Origin: Flavobacterium psychrophilum
Lineage (GTDB): Bacteria; Bacteroidota; Bacteroidia; Flavobacteriales; Flavobacteriaceae
Assembly (NCBI GenBank): GCA_945905915.1
Contig: CAMDQL010000021.1
Span: 1 to 23,057, forward strand
Direction: 5' to 3'
Length of the DNA stretch: 23,057 nt
A program made the position numbers and the translations under genes. The first letter of the stretch is position 1. The number at the start of each line of letters is the position of its first letter. The notes under the pieces were generated by a model. That model made no database searches. It was not told the DNA's origin and was given only the letters and a program-made list of their open reading frames with translations. Of this stretch, positions 9,421-17,445 are shown piece by piece.

Positions 9421-9556
9421 ACCACATAGAAACATAGCATTTTGATTATTTAGAAAAGGCATTCTATTCATTTCAGTAAACATAGTTCAAACTAAATGAA
9501 AATGAAATGCTATATTTTTCTCAAACTTTTTACACAAACCTATGTGTCTATGTGGT
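9421..9556. repeat. Inverted-repeat element of 136 bp (repeat A)
   Basis: The ends are a 17-bp imperfect inverted repeat: ACCACATAGAAACATAG (9421-9437) against 9540-9556 (CTATGTGTCTATGTGGT), with one mismatch. Inside, TAGCATTT near 9435-9442 faces AAATGCTA near 9505-9512, and TTCATTT near 9467-9473 faces AAATGAA near 9494-9500, so the whole unit could form a long broken hairpin. It has no coding frame. Its size and layout resemble a small non-autonomous or REP-like element. The right arm is a tandem CTATGTG repeat that resembles the units at 10971-10988 and 11828-11868. Confidence 0.6.
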
Positions 9557-9587
9557 TAAAATTTAAATATTTAAAAATCATTACATC

Positions 9588-10880
9588 ATGAAATACCATC
9601 AAATCGACCGCGAATTGTACATTAAAAATAGAGCAAAATTCACGGCGCAAATGAAACCAAACAGTGTTGCGGTTTTTAATTCAAATGACATTTATCCGGT
9701 GAGTGCTGATAGTACTTTACCTTTTGCTCAACACAGAGATATTTTATATTTATCGGGTGTGGATCAAGAAGAAAGTATTTTATTGCTCTTTCCTGATGCA
9801 CCATACGAACATTTGAAAGAAATTTTATTCTTAAAAGAAACGAATGAACATATTGCTATTTGGGAAGGTGAAAAACTAACCAAAGAACGTGCATTTGAAG
9901 TTTCAGGAATTAAATCGGTGATTTGGTTGCAAGATTTTCACAAGACGTTGAAAGAAATTATGGCCTATGCCGAAACGATTTACATCAACACCAACGAACA
10001 TTATAGAGCGGTTATTGAAACCGAAACTCGTGAAGCACGATTTGTTAAATGGTGGAAGGAAAATTATCCGGCACATAAAGTAGAAAAATCAAATCCTATT
10101 TTACAAAGATTGCGTTCGGTTAAAGAAAGTGAAGAATTGGACTTAATCCAAAAAGCTTGTGATATTACTGAAAAAGGATTTAGACGCGTGTTGCAATTCG
10201 TAAAACCAAACGTGATGGAATATGAAATTGAAGCTGAATTTTCGCATGAATTTTTAAGAAATCGTTCGAAAGGTTTTGCTTACACGCCAATTATTGCTTC
10301 AGGTAACAACGCGAATGTGTTGCATTACATTGAAAACAACCAACAGTGTAAAGCTGGCGATTTAATTTTATTAGACGTTGGTGCAGAATATGCTAATTAT
10401 TCTAGTGATATGACGCGTATGGTTCCTGTTTCGGGTCGTTTTACCGATAGACAAAAAGCGGTTTATCAAGCGGTTTTAAATGTGAAAAACGAAGCTACAA
10501 AACTATTAGTTCCAGGAACTTTATGGAAACAATATCATGTAGAAGTGGGCAAAATTATGACTTCAGAATTATTAGGTTTAGGATTGATTGACAAAGCCGA
10601 TGTGCAAAACGAAAATCCAGATTGGCCAGCCTATAAAAAATATTTCATGCACGGTACTTCGCACCACATGGGATTAGACACTCACGATTATGGTTTACTT
10701 CATGAACCTATGCAAGCCAATATGGTGTTTACCGTTGAACCGGGAATTTACATTCCAAAAGAAGGTTTTGGTATTCGTTTAGAAGACGATATGGTGATTC
10801 AATCTACAGGAGCTGCGTTTAATTTAATGCGCAATATTCCAATAGAAATTGAGGAAATTGAAGCGATAATGAATGCTTAA
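9588..10880 (+). CDS. pepP: Xaa-Pro aminopeptidase (aminopeptidase P, M24B family)
   Basis: This 430-residue enzyme removes an N-terminal residue preceding proline and should act in the cytosol, as no signal peptide is present. The N-terminal domain (about 1-170) is the creatinase/aminopeptidase P N fold, followed by the pita-bread catalytic domain. All five di-metal ligands line up with E. coli PepP: Asp263 and Asp274 in LLDVGAEYANYSSDMTR, His355 in MHGTSHH, Glu384 in VFTVEPGIYIP and Glu399 in IRLEDDM. Length is close to the family norm (about 440). Start ATG at 9588 follows an AT-rich stretch without Shine-Dalgarno. It is divergent from the propeller gene and is followed after 41 bases by a terminator, so it is probably transcribed alone. 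Confidence 0.96.
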   Translation: MKYHQIDRELYIKNRAKFTAQMKPNSVAVFNSNDIYPVSADSTLPFAQHRDILYLSGVDQEESILLLFPDAPYEHLKEILFLKETNEHIAIWEGEKLTKERAFEVSGIKSVIWLQDFHKTLKEIMAYAETIYINTNEHYRAVIETETREARFVKWWKENYPAHKVEKSNPILQRLRSVKESEELDLIQKACDITEKGFRRVLQFVKPNVMEYEIEAEFSHEFLRNRSKGFAYTPIIASGNNANVLHYIENNQQCKAGDLILLDVGAEYANYSSDMTRMVPVSGRFTDRQKAVYQAVLNVKNEATKLLVPGTLWKQYHVEVGKIMTSELLGLGLIDKADVQNENPDWPAYKKYFMHGTSHHMGLDTHDYGLLHEPMQANMVFTVEPGIYIPKEGFGIRLEDDMVIQSTGAAFNLMRNIPIEIEEIEAIMNA

Positions 10881-10884
10881 TTTG

Positions 10885-10908
10885 GATATTCAGATATTCG
10901 GATTATAG
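10885..10908 (+). repeat. Short 8-bp tandem repeat after pepP
   Basis: Three consecutive 8-base units, GATATTCA, GATATTCG and GATTATAG, start 5 bases after the pepP stop codon, and the similar stretch ATTTTTAG follows. They lie just before the terminator. No function is evident; it may be slippage-derived. Confidence 0.45.
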
Positions 10909-10921
10909 ATTTTTAGACAGG

Positions 10922-10948
10922 ACGGTTTGCGAAAGTGAGCCGTTTTTT
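10922..10948 (+). terminator. Rho-independent terminator of pepP
   Basis: The stem ACGGTTTGC/GTGAGCCGT (10922-10930 with 10935-10943, including G-T pairs) closes a GAAA tetraloop and runs into six T residues. It lies 41 bases after the pepP stop. Confidence 0.85.
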
Positions 10949-10957
10949 ATTAGTTTA

Positions 10958-10995
10958 CTTCGCAAAAAAACTTTGCGCCCTTTGCGTTTAAAACC
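10958..10995 (+). repeat. CTTTGCG tandem repeat overlapping a promoter (repeat B)
   Basis: Units CTTCGCAAAAAAA (10958-10970), CTTTGCGCC (10971-10979) and CTTTGCGTT (10980-10988) are followed by TAAAACC. The 9-bp period and the CTTTGYG core are shared with the repeat at 11828-11868. CGCAAA and TTTGCG (10961-10976) could pair as a small hairpin. The second unit provides the TTTG of the downstream promoter. Confidence 0.55.
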
Positions 10996-11003
10996 TAACT
11001 TTG
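10972..11003 (+). promoter_or_regulatory. Promoter of the alpha/beta hydrolase gene, probably leaderless
   Basis: TTTG (10972-10975), a 20-base spacer and TAACTTTG (10996-11003) match the Bacteroidota consensus fully. The ATG at 11009 begins only 6 bases after the -7 box, about where transcription should start, so the mRNA probably has no leader or almost none. It also excludes an upstream in-frame ATG-less extension starting near 10973. Confidence 0.75.
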
Positions 11004-11008
11004 CCCAC

Positions 11009-11791
11009 ATGAAAACCACCAACTTCAAAAACACTAAAATCAGTTATACCGACCAAGGAAAAGGAACGGCAGTGGTTTTGTTGCATGGTTTTTTGGAAAA
11101 TCAAACGATGTGGAAGGCATTTATTCCTGAACAATCAAAAAAATACCGCATTATTACGATCGATTTGTTAGGTCATGGCGCTACTGAATGTCTGGGTTAT
11201 GTCCACACTATGGAAGACCAGGCGGATATGGTACATCACGTATTGCACGAATTAAAAATCAGAAAAGCGGTTTTAATTGGTCATTCTATGGGCGGTTATG
11301 TGGCATTGGCTTTCGCCGAATTGTATCCTGATAACGTAAAAGGAATTGTACTGCAAAACTCAACTTCAAGAGCCGATAACGATGAAAGAAAAGCAAATCG
11401 TGACCGCGCAATTATTGCAGTGAAACAAAATTATTCAGCTTTCATTCGTATGAGTATTGCCAATTTGTTTAGTGAAGATAATCGCGAACGATTAGCAGAT
11501 AGTATCGAAGAAGTGAAATTAGAAGCTTTAAAAACTCCACTTCAAGGAATTGTTGCCGCGTTAGAAGGTATGAAAATTAGAAAAGATCGCGAACTCATTT
11601 TGCATTTTGCGCCTTATCCTATTCAATTTGTTTTGGGCAAAAAAGATCCTGTTTTAAATTACAATGAAAATGTAGAACAAATTGAAGGCACACAAGTGCA
11701 ACTAACTACTTTTGAAGACGGTCACATGAGCCACATTGAAAATCAGGCTGAATTGTTAGTGGTTTTAAGTGGTTTTTTGAAAAGAGCTTAA
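11009..11791 (+). CDS. Alpha/beta hydrolase
   Basis: This 260-residue protein has the alpha/beta hydrolase fold. HGFLE (26-30) forms the oxyanion-hole region, GHSMGG (91-96) is the nucleophile elbow with Ser93, Asp213 in GKKDPV is the likely acid and His239 in DGHMSH the base. No signal peptide is present, so it should be cytosolic. The family includes esterases, lipases, haloperoxidase-like enzymes and MenH-like enzymes; nothing here fixes the substrate. I chose the ATG at 11009 (MKTTNFKN), because a longer frame starting at 10973 would run through the promoter and begins with an atypical codon. Its stop codon overlaps the first bases of repeat C. Gene order does not suggest a pathway with pepP. 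Confidence 0.9.
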   Translation: MKTTNFKNTKISYTDQGKGTAVVLLHGFLENQTMWKAFIPEQSKKYRIITIDLLGHGATECLGYVHTMEDQADMVHHVLHELKIRKAVLIGHSMGGYVALAFAELYPDNVKGIVLQNSTSRADNDERKANRDRAIIAVKQNYSAFIRMSIANLFSEDNRERLADSIEEVKLEALKTPLQGIVAALEGMKIRKDRELILHFAPYPIQFVLGKKDPVLNYNENVEQIEGTQVQLTTFEDGHMSHIENQAELLVVLSGFLKRA

Positions 11792-11868
11792 CCACTTGGA
11801 ACATTATGAAGGCACAAAGAATAAAAGCTTTGTGAACTTCGTGAAATTACTTTGTGAACTTTGTGGTT
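11790..11868. repeat. CTTTGTG repeat element between convergent genes (repeat C)
   Basis: The element begins AACCAC (11790-11795, overlapping the hydrolase stop) and ends GTGGTT (11863-11868), an inverted pair. Inside, CACAAAG (11813-11819) can pair with CTTTGTG (11828-11834). The right half has 9-bp units: CTTTGTGAA (11828), CTTCGTGAA (11837), a 4-base ATTA spacer, CTTTGTGAA (11850) and CTTTGTGGTT (11859). It fills nearly all the space between two convergent genes, with no T-run that would make it a standard terminator. Confidence 0.6.
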
Positions 11869-11871
11869 CAG

Positions 11872-14649
11872 TTATACTTTCTCCTTAAACGGAATTTCAG
11901 GATTAAAAATTTCTAAAATTAGCAACTTGATAATTACTTTAAAATCTTCAATCATTTCATTTGAGATCACATGAACTGCTTCTTTTCCTGTGCCAATTAC
12001 TACCGGTAAAAATCCTTTTTTCATGTTCTTAAACGAAATAATTCCGGCAGTGATATCAAGATTTTTAAGCAACTCATGGTTTTCAAACATCATGGCATAA
12101 CAAAGCAATTGGATAATTTTTTCATTCTCAATTTCAGGAGTTAGTGCAAAAATATCGTTCAATTTTAAACTTCCAGCATCTACTCTTCCGGTTTTGTAAT
12201 CGATGATTCGAATGACACCATTTCGTTCTTCGATTCGGTCAACTTTTCCAGCAATTTTTATTGGAAAATCAAAGGATTCCAACTGAATTTCGCAACTTAA
12301 TGATTCTTCTAAAAGTAAAACTTTAATAGCATCATTATCTTCGGTAATGGCTTTCTTTTCAACTTGTAGAAAATTGTAAACATTTCGTTTCGCTACTTCA
12401 AATGCTAATAAATTTTTCCCTTTAGTGATTTCGCCTTCTTTATACTCTTGTTTAAAATATTTTAGAATTACTGCATCAATTTTGGATTCCATAGATTCAA
12501 TATGATGCAATGCTAAAAACTGATTCAAATAAGGCGTATACAATTCTTCCAATGCATTATGAATAATGGTTCCTAACGTATTGGCAGCAATATTTTCTTC
12601 TACATCTTCAGCTTCATTTATTCTAAGAATACGTTGCATGTAAAACTGAAAAGGATTCCGAATATAATTAGTCAATGAAGACGGTGAAAATCCTTTATCT
12701 GTGGCAATTTCGTGCAAACGTGTTATAATTTTATCCGTTTTTGGAATGCTTATAAGTTCGTATGCTTTTTCAGGCAAAACAGCATTATAAATAGTGCTAG
12801 TGATGTTGTGATTTGGTTGTCTTTCAATTTCTAATTGAGTAATGAAACGACTTTTTTCTCCCGCATCAATACCTTCGTTATCGGTATTGTAGAGTAACCA
12901 AATATTTTTTGCGCGCAACAATAAATGATAAAAGTGATAGCAATAAATAGCATCTTTTTCTTTGTAAGTTGGCAACCCTAATTCTTTCTTTACATCATAA
13001 GGAATAAAGGAATTCTGTGATTTTCCTGCTGGAAATTTCCCTTCATTAACCGAAGTAATAATCACATTTTCAAAATCTAACACACGGCTTTCTAGAACTC
13101 CCATAACTTGAAGCCCCGATAAAGGTTCGCCTTCGAAAGATACTTCCGCCAATTCAATTATTTGCTTGTAAATAGCATGCAAAGCGCTTATGCTGTCGAT
13201 TTGGTTATACTTTTCGTGATAATTCGTTAACTTCACAATGGTTTTATAAATCGAATATAAAAAGGTTTTGGCTACTTTTTCTTCCGAATTGTCATTACTC
13301 AGTTGCGTTTTTAGATGCAGTAAAATAGCATTTAAGTTGGCTAATATTTCAGAAACATCGTCCCATCTTGCAAACAATAATTCGAATAAAATATTAGAAG
13401 AATTTGGATATTTTTCGGCATACAAACTGAATAATTTTTCTCTAGAAAAGAAGGTAAAATTATTACTGTTAATTACATTTACAACTTCTTCTACCTTACA
13501 ATAAGGTTCAATTAATGGATGATTTAAAATGGCTAATACTTCCTTGTAATAAAAAGTGTAACTCTTCTCGTTCCGTTGTTTGGCATTGGTATGAAGCTTA
13601 AACAATTTACTAATTAATAGTTGCGCCGGATTATTTTTACTAGGATAACCCATTGTAATATTTAAAGCCTCAACCGAAGCGGGCAAACCAAATAAAACGG
13701 GTAATAACAAATTTTCATCACCTAAAACAACAGCGGTTTTGTCTAAATTTGGACTTTTAGATTGAATTTTTTCAATAATAGTTCCTACAATTTTAGCTTG
13801 ACCAATACTTTTTGGTGTTCCAATAATCTCGATGTTTTTATCTTCGGTAAAATGATTTACAATCCATTCAAAATCCTGATGGATAAATGGCTTCCATTCT
13901 TTTTTATATTTTCGAATAAACAAACCTGCATCATGATATGAATCGTTTAAAAACAGTTCATCAATGTCCCAAAATATTTTAGCCTTTTTTTCATTAGCTA
14001 AATACTTTATAATTTTTTCTTCAGCTTGATTTAAAGCATTGAAGCCCGCAAAATATATTGTGTTTGTTGTGTTTGCCGCAAATTTTTCTAGATTTTTGAA
14101 TGCTTCACGATATAATAAGCCTTGATAACCAATACCTTTACTTATCAAATGGTCATAAAATGATTGGTAATATAGCGGTAACTTAGCCCAAAATTCTAAA
14201 TGATTATCAATTAGTGTTGTAGTTTTTGAAGCTTCTACTTGCCATCTTTTTAAAGCTTCAATAGCTTCTAAATAACTAAATACTTTATTAGGCTCTAGAA
14301 GATATCGGTCAATTTCATTAAAGTCTTGAAGAGCAGTTTTTGCCCAAGTTGCAAATTCATCAAAAGTTTGCTGTTTGGATTTTTCGGTTACCGAAAGATA
14401 TACTTCATAAAATTCAAAAAGTAACTCAATAGGATCTATTGAACGTAATCCTGAAATTTCTTGAATAAAATATTCAATACTAATTATAGTAGGTGCAAAA
14501 GCAGTTCCTTCAAGTTGTTTTTTTATACTTTCTAATAAAAATACTTTAGCTCTCTTATTGGGTAAAATGATCGTACAGCTTGAAAGTTCATTTTCAGGTT
14601 GAGCTAAAAGTACTGTGCTTAGTTTGTCTAAAAAAGTAATTGATTTCAT
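11872..14649 (-). CDS. addB: AddB-type PD-(D/E)XK nuclease, helicase-nuclease second subunit
   Basis: This 925-residue protein matches the AddB-like subunit that pairs with the UvrD-type helicase AddA to resect DNA double-strand breaks. The N-terminal part looks like a degenerate helicase domain (IILPNKRAKVFL near residue 30, without a good Walker A). LSGLQVMGVLESR and NEGKFP are typical of the middle region. The C-terminal RecB-type nuclease has His697 in GTIIHNALE, Asp804 in KVDRIEE and Asp817-Tyr818-Lys819 in RIIDYKTGRVD. The residue that is a Cys in B. subtilis-type AddB (C-P-F) is Asn665 here, and no Cys triplet occurs at the C-terminus, so the Fe-S staple seems absent. The start is ATG 14649, just 16 bases past the ompA terminator, and no promoter match is visible. 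The order on this strand is addA, kbl, ompA, addB. Confidence 0.88.
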   Translation of the reverse strand: MKSITFLDKLSTVLLAQPENELSSCTIILPNKRAKVFLLESIKKQLEGTAFAPTIISIEYFIQEISGLRSIDPIELLFEFYEVYLSVTEKSKQQTFDEFATWAKTALQDFNEIDRYLLEPNKVFSYLEAIEALKRWQVEASKTTTLIDNHLEFWAKLPLYYQSFYDHLISKGIGYQGLLYREAFKNLEKFAANTTNTIYFAGFNALNQAEEKIIKYLANEKKAKIFWDIDELFLNDSYHDAGLFIRKYKKEWKPFIHQDFEWIVNHFTEDKNIEIIGTPKSIGQAKIVGTIIEKIQSKSPNLDKTAVVLGDENLLLPVLFGLPASVEALNITMGYPSKNNPAQLLISKLFKLHTNAKQRNEKSYTFYYKEVLAILNHPLIEPYCKVEEVVNVINSNNFTFFSREKLFSLYAEKYPNSSNILFELLFARWDDVSEILANLNAILLHLKTQLSNDNSEEKVAKTFLYSIYKTIVKLTNYHEKYNQIDSISALHAIYKQIIELAEVSFEGEPLSGLQVMGVLESRVLDFENVIITSVNEGKFPAGKSQNSFIPYDVKKELGLPTYKEKDAIYCYHFYHLLLRAKNIWLLYNTDNEGIDAGEKSRFITQLEIERQPNHNITSTIYNAVLPEKAYELISIPKTDKIITRLHEIATDKGFSPSSLTNYIRNPFQFYMQRILRINEAEDVEENIAANTLGTIIHNALEELYTPYLNQFLALHHIESMESKIDAVILKYFKQEYKEGEITKGKNLLAFEVAKRNVYNFLQVEKKAITEDNDAIKVLLLEESLSCEIQLESFDFPIKIAGKVDRIEERNGVIRIIDYKTGRVDAGSLKLNDIFALTPEIENEKIIQLLCYAMMFENHELLKNLDITAGIISFKNMKKGFLPVVIGTGKEAVHVISNEMIEDFKVIIKLLILEIFNPEIPFKEKV

Positions 14650-14660
14650 TTTATAAAAAT

Positions 14661-14690
14661 AAAAAAACGTCCCGATATATCGGGACGTTT
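14661..14690 (-). terminator. Perfect-palindrome terminator after the OmpA gene
   Basis: A 12-bp perfect stem (14665-14676 with 14679-14690, core CGTCCCGAT/ATCGGGACG) has almost no loop beyond the AT at its centre. On the minus strand it is followed by a run of seven T residues. It lies between the OmpA stop (14713) and the addB start (14649), so it should limit read-through into addB. Confidence 0.9.
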
Positions 14691-14712
14691 CTTGGTATAT
14701 TTTAGAAAAAAA

Positions 14713-16116
14713 TTATTTTACTAATTTTACCTCTACTCTTCTATTGTTAGCTTTTCCTTTAGCAGTTTTGTTTGAATCAACTGGAGCTGATTCACCAAAA
14801 CCTTTAGAAGATAATCTTGAAGCATCGATACCGTTTTCAACTAAGAAGTTTTTAACAGCAGCAGCTCTTTCTTCAGATAATTTTTGGTTTAAAGCATCTG
14901 ATCCTGTATTGTCTGTATGTCCTTCTAATGAGAATTTAGCAGTAGGATATTCTTTCAATATTGCTGTAATAGCTTGTAATACAGGTATTGTTTGTTTTTG
15001 GAAAGATGATTTTCCTGAATTAAACAAAATAGTCTTACCATAATCGTTTAACTTTTTCATTGTATCATCAGAAACTTCAGGACAACCGTTGTTAGCAATA
15101 GTACCTGCAACAGTTGGACATTTGTCATCTTTATCTATAACTTTATCACCATCTGTATCAGGCCATGGACATCCGCCATTAGCTTTGTCACCTTTAACTG
15201 AAGGACATTTATCATCTTTATCAGCTACTCCATCGCCATCAGCATCTGGGCAACCTTTCATCATTTTTGTACCTTTAACATCAACACAAGCATCTTCTGA
15301 ATCGATGATTCCGTCTCCGTCTGTATCAGGACAACCATTAAATTCAGCTAAACCAGCAACATCTGGACAAGAATCTGCTGAATCTTGGATTCCATCTTTA
15401 TCTGTATCAGGACAACCTTTAAATTCTGGTAAACCAGCTACTTCAGGACAAGCATCATCTTTGTCATAAATTCCGTCATCATCTGTGTCTTTACCTCCAA
15501 ATTTGAATGTTATACCTGCAAAATGTTGCATGTGACTTGGGACATCAGCATTTTCAACTTTCGCGTCATCAAATGAATGTTTGTATGTAGATTGGAATTG
15601 AAATCCAACACCCTCTGTTACCCAAAAAGTTAAACCTAAACCTCCGTTGATAGTTCCTGCAGAAGCATCACCGAAAAAAGTATAACCTCCTCCTACATGT
15701 GCAGATGGCTCTAACCATTTAGATTTTAACATTTCCATAAAACTATACTTAATTGTTGCGTCAATTCCATAATAACTTAAATCTCCTGGATTAGTTACTT
15801 CATCGGTATATAAAGTTTGTGGAACTCTTGATACCCATTTGTCAATTTTGTTGACAGATGCAGTTGCCCCAAAAGAAAAACCATCTCCAACGTATTTTGA
15901 TACGCTTAGATAAGATACTGATGGAATAAAATTCCAATTCGCTTTAGCATTTGCTAATTGAATCCATTTTGGGCTATCGTTTCCGACAGCACTAATTTTT
16001 GTGTCTACTCCGTTTGCGCCGAAAGACAATGCCCAAGGGTTGTTGCTATCTTGTGCTTGCGATGTTAATCCAGCAAATAATACTACAGCAGCAAATAATT
16101 TGTTTAAATGTTTCAT
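14713..16116 (-). CDS. OmpA family outer membrane protein with thrombospondin type 3 repeats
   Basis: This 467-residue protein starts with a signal peptide ([22 protein letters not shown]). Residues about 23-207 look like an outer-membrane beta-barrel with alternating aromatic strands. Residues 210-347 hold five Asp-rich repeats of the DTDGDGI-type with paired cysteines (ACP...GCP), the thrombospondin type 3 / OprF-like calcium-binding linker. Residues 355-467 are the OmpA C-terminal domain; [16 protein letters not shown] and NRRVEV carry Asp402 and Arg417, the usual contacts for the diaminopimelate of peptidoglycan. The role is to anchor the outer membrane to the cell wall. Such proteins are usually abundant, which fits a separate good promoter (16153-16181) and a strong terminator. 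Related proteins are called OprF or P60-like; I give no symbol. Confidence 0.95.
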   Translation of the reverse strand: MKHLNKLFAAVVLFAGLTSQAQDSNNPWALSFGANGVDTKISAVGNDSPKWIQLANAKANWNFIPSVSYLSVSKYVGDGFSFGATASVNKIDKWVSRVPQTLYTDEVTNPGDLSYYGIDATIKYSFMEMLKSKWLEPSAHVGGGYTFFGDASAGTINGGLGLTFWVTEGVGFQFQSTYKHSFDDAKVENADVPSHMQHFAGITFKFGGKDTDDDGIYDKDDACPEVAGLPEFKGCPDTDKDGIQDSADSCPDVAGLAEFNGCPDTDGDGIIDSEDACVDVKGTKMMKGCPDADGDGVADKDDKCPSVKGDKANGGCPWPDTDGDKVIDKDDKCPTVAGTIANNGCPEVSDDTMKKLNDYGKTILFNSGKSSFQKQTIPVLQAITAILKEYPTAKFSLEGHTDNTGSDALNQKLSEERAAAVKNFLVENGIDASRLSSKGFGESAPVDSNKTAKGKANNRRVEVKLVK

Positions 16117-16149
16117 ACTTATTTATTTAATTACAATCCGTTATAATTG

Positions 16150-16181
16150 GTACAAATGTACTATAATTTTTCAACTACAAA
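16150..16181 (-). promoter_or_regulatory. Promoter of the OmpA gene with overlapping inverted repeat
   Basis: On the minus strand TTTG (16181-16178), a 17-base spacer and TACATTTG (16160-16153) fit the Bacteroidota promoter, with a leader of about 30 bases to the ATG at 16116. The -7 box lies inside the 12-base inverted repeat GTACAAATGTAC (16150-16161), flanked on both sides by TATAATT. The repeat could be an operator or chance. The promoter lies just past the kbl stop. Confidence 0.6.
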
Positions 16182-16217
16182 AAGTTTTGTTAAAAAAAAT
16201 TGCTCTTTTGTGTTATT

Positions 16218-17414
16218 TTACTCAATTATTCCTAAATCTTTGCCAACTTCAGTAAATGCTTTTATGGCTTTGTCCAAGTGTTCTTGTGTGTGTGCAGCAG
16301 ATAATTGTACTCTAATACGTGCCTTATCTTTTGGAACCACAGGAAAGAAAAAGCCAATTACATAAATGCCCTTTTCTAATAGTCTTTCAGCCATTATTTG
16401 TGATAATTTAGCATCATACAACATAACCGGAACTATTGCAGAATCTCCGTCAATGAAGTCTATTCCTGCTTTTCTTAATCCAGCTTTAAAATAATTTGTA
16501 TTCCATTCCAAAGTGTCTCTCAAAGTAGTATCTTTTTCTAATAATTCAAAAACTTTTAAAGATGCTCCAACAATTGCTGGGGCTAACGAATTTGAAAATA
16601 AATAGGGGCGAGAGCGTTGACGTAAAATCTCAATTACTTCTTTTTTAGCTGTTGTATAACCTCCCATTGCACCCCCTAATGCTTTTCCTAAAGTTCCTGT
16701 GATAATATCTACTCTTCCCATGACGCCTTTTGCTTCAAGGGTTCCTTTCCCCGTTGCTCCGATAAATCCTGCGGCATGGCACTCGTCTACCATTACCAAT
16801 GCATCGTATTTATCAGCTAAATCACAAATTTTATCTAATGGAGCTACTAATCCGTCCATTGAAAAAACTCCGTCAGTTACAACAAGTTTGAATCGGTGTC
16901 CTGCCTCGGTAGCTTTAATCAATTGCTGTTCTAAATCATACATATTATTGTTTTCATAACGATAGCGAGCTGCTTTACACAAACGAACACCATCTATAAT
17001 TGAGGCATGATTTAAACTATCAGAAATAATACAATCTTCTTCCCCTAATAATGGTTCAAAAACACCTCCGTTAGCATCAAAAGCTGCTGCATAAAGTATT
17101 GTATCTTCTGTTCCGTAGAAATTAGCAATTTTTTGTTCTAATTCTTTATGAATATCTTGTGTTCCGCAAATAAAACGTACAGATGACATTCCGAAACCAT
17201 GAGAATCTAAGGCGTCTTTTGCTGCTTGAACCACTTCTGGATGTGAAGAAAGTCCTAAATAATTATTGGCACAAAAATTTAAAACCGTTTCTCCAGTTGA
17301 AATAGTAATCTCGGCACCTTGTGGCGAAGTAATAATGCGTTCTTTCTTAAACAAACCATTTTCTTTAATCGAATTTAATTCGCTTTGCAAGTGGTGTTGA
17401 ATTTTTCCGTACAT
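16218..17414 (-). CDS. kbl: 2-amino-3-ketobutyrate CoA ligase (glycine C-acetyltransferase)
   Basis: Kbl is a PLP enzyme that splits 2-amino-3-ketobutyrate with CoA into glycine and acetyl-CoA, the second step of threonine breakdown. The 398 residues match the family length (E. coli 398). Lys244 in [15 protein letters not shown] is the PLP lysine, Asp210 in [11 protein letters not shown] contacts the pyridine nitrogen, and His136 in [10 protein letters not shown] stacks on the ring. The threonine dehydrogenase gene that usually partners it is not in the window. Other alpha-oxoamine synthases (BioF, HemA, serine palmitoyltransferase) share the fold, but the N-terminus and motifs such as [16 protein letters not shown] point to Kbl. 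Start ATG 17414, 31 bases after addA; a -7 box sits over the last addA codons, and no terminator separates the two. Confidence 0.94.
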   Translation of the reverse strand: MYGKIQHHLQSELNSIKENGLFKKERIITSPQGAEITISTGETVLNFCANNYLGLSSHPEVVQAAKDALDSHGFGMSSVRFICGTQDIHKELEQKIANFYGTEDTILYAAAFDANGGVFEPLLGEEDCIISDSLNHASIIDGVRLCKAARYRYENNNMYDLEQQLIKATEAGHRFKLVVTDGVFSMDGLVAPLDKICDLADKYDALVMVDECHAAGFIGATGKGTLEAKGVMGRVDIITGTLGKALGGAMGGYTTAKKEVIEILRQRSRPYLFSNSLAPAIVGASLKVFELLEKDTTLRDTLEWNTNYFKAGLRKAGIDFIDGDSAIVPVMLYDAKLSQIMAERLLEKGIYVIGFFFPVVPKDKARIRVQLSAAHTQEHLDKAIKAFTEVGKDLGIIE

Positions 17415-17445
17415 AATTTATTATTGTTTGTGTTTCTTTTTGGGA

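Noticed and set aside
10973..11008. Twelve-codon extension of the alpha/beta hydrolase
   Set aside because: It runs through repeat B and the promoter. MKTTNFKN at 11009 begins 6 bases after the -7 box.
15060..15500. Regularly spaced repeats of about 81 bp, and a 126-codon frame on the opposite strand
   Set aside because: They are the DNA image of the five thrombospondin type 3 repeats in the OmpA family protein; spacing and sequence follow codons, and the opposite frame is Ser/Pro-rich shadow.
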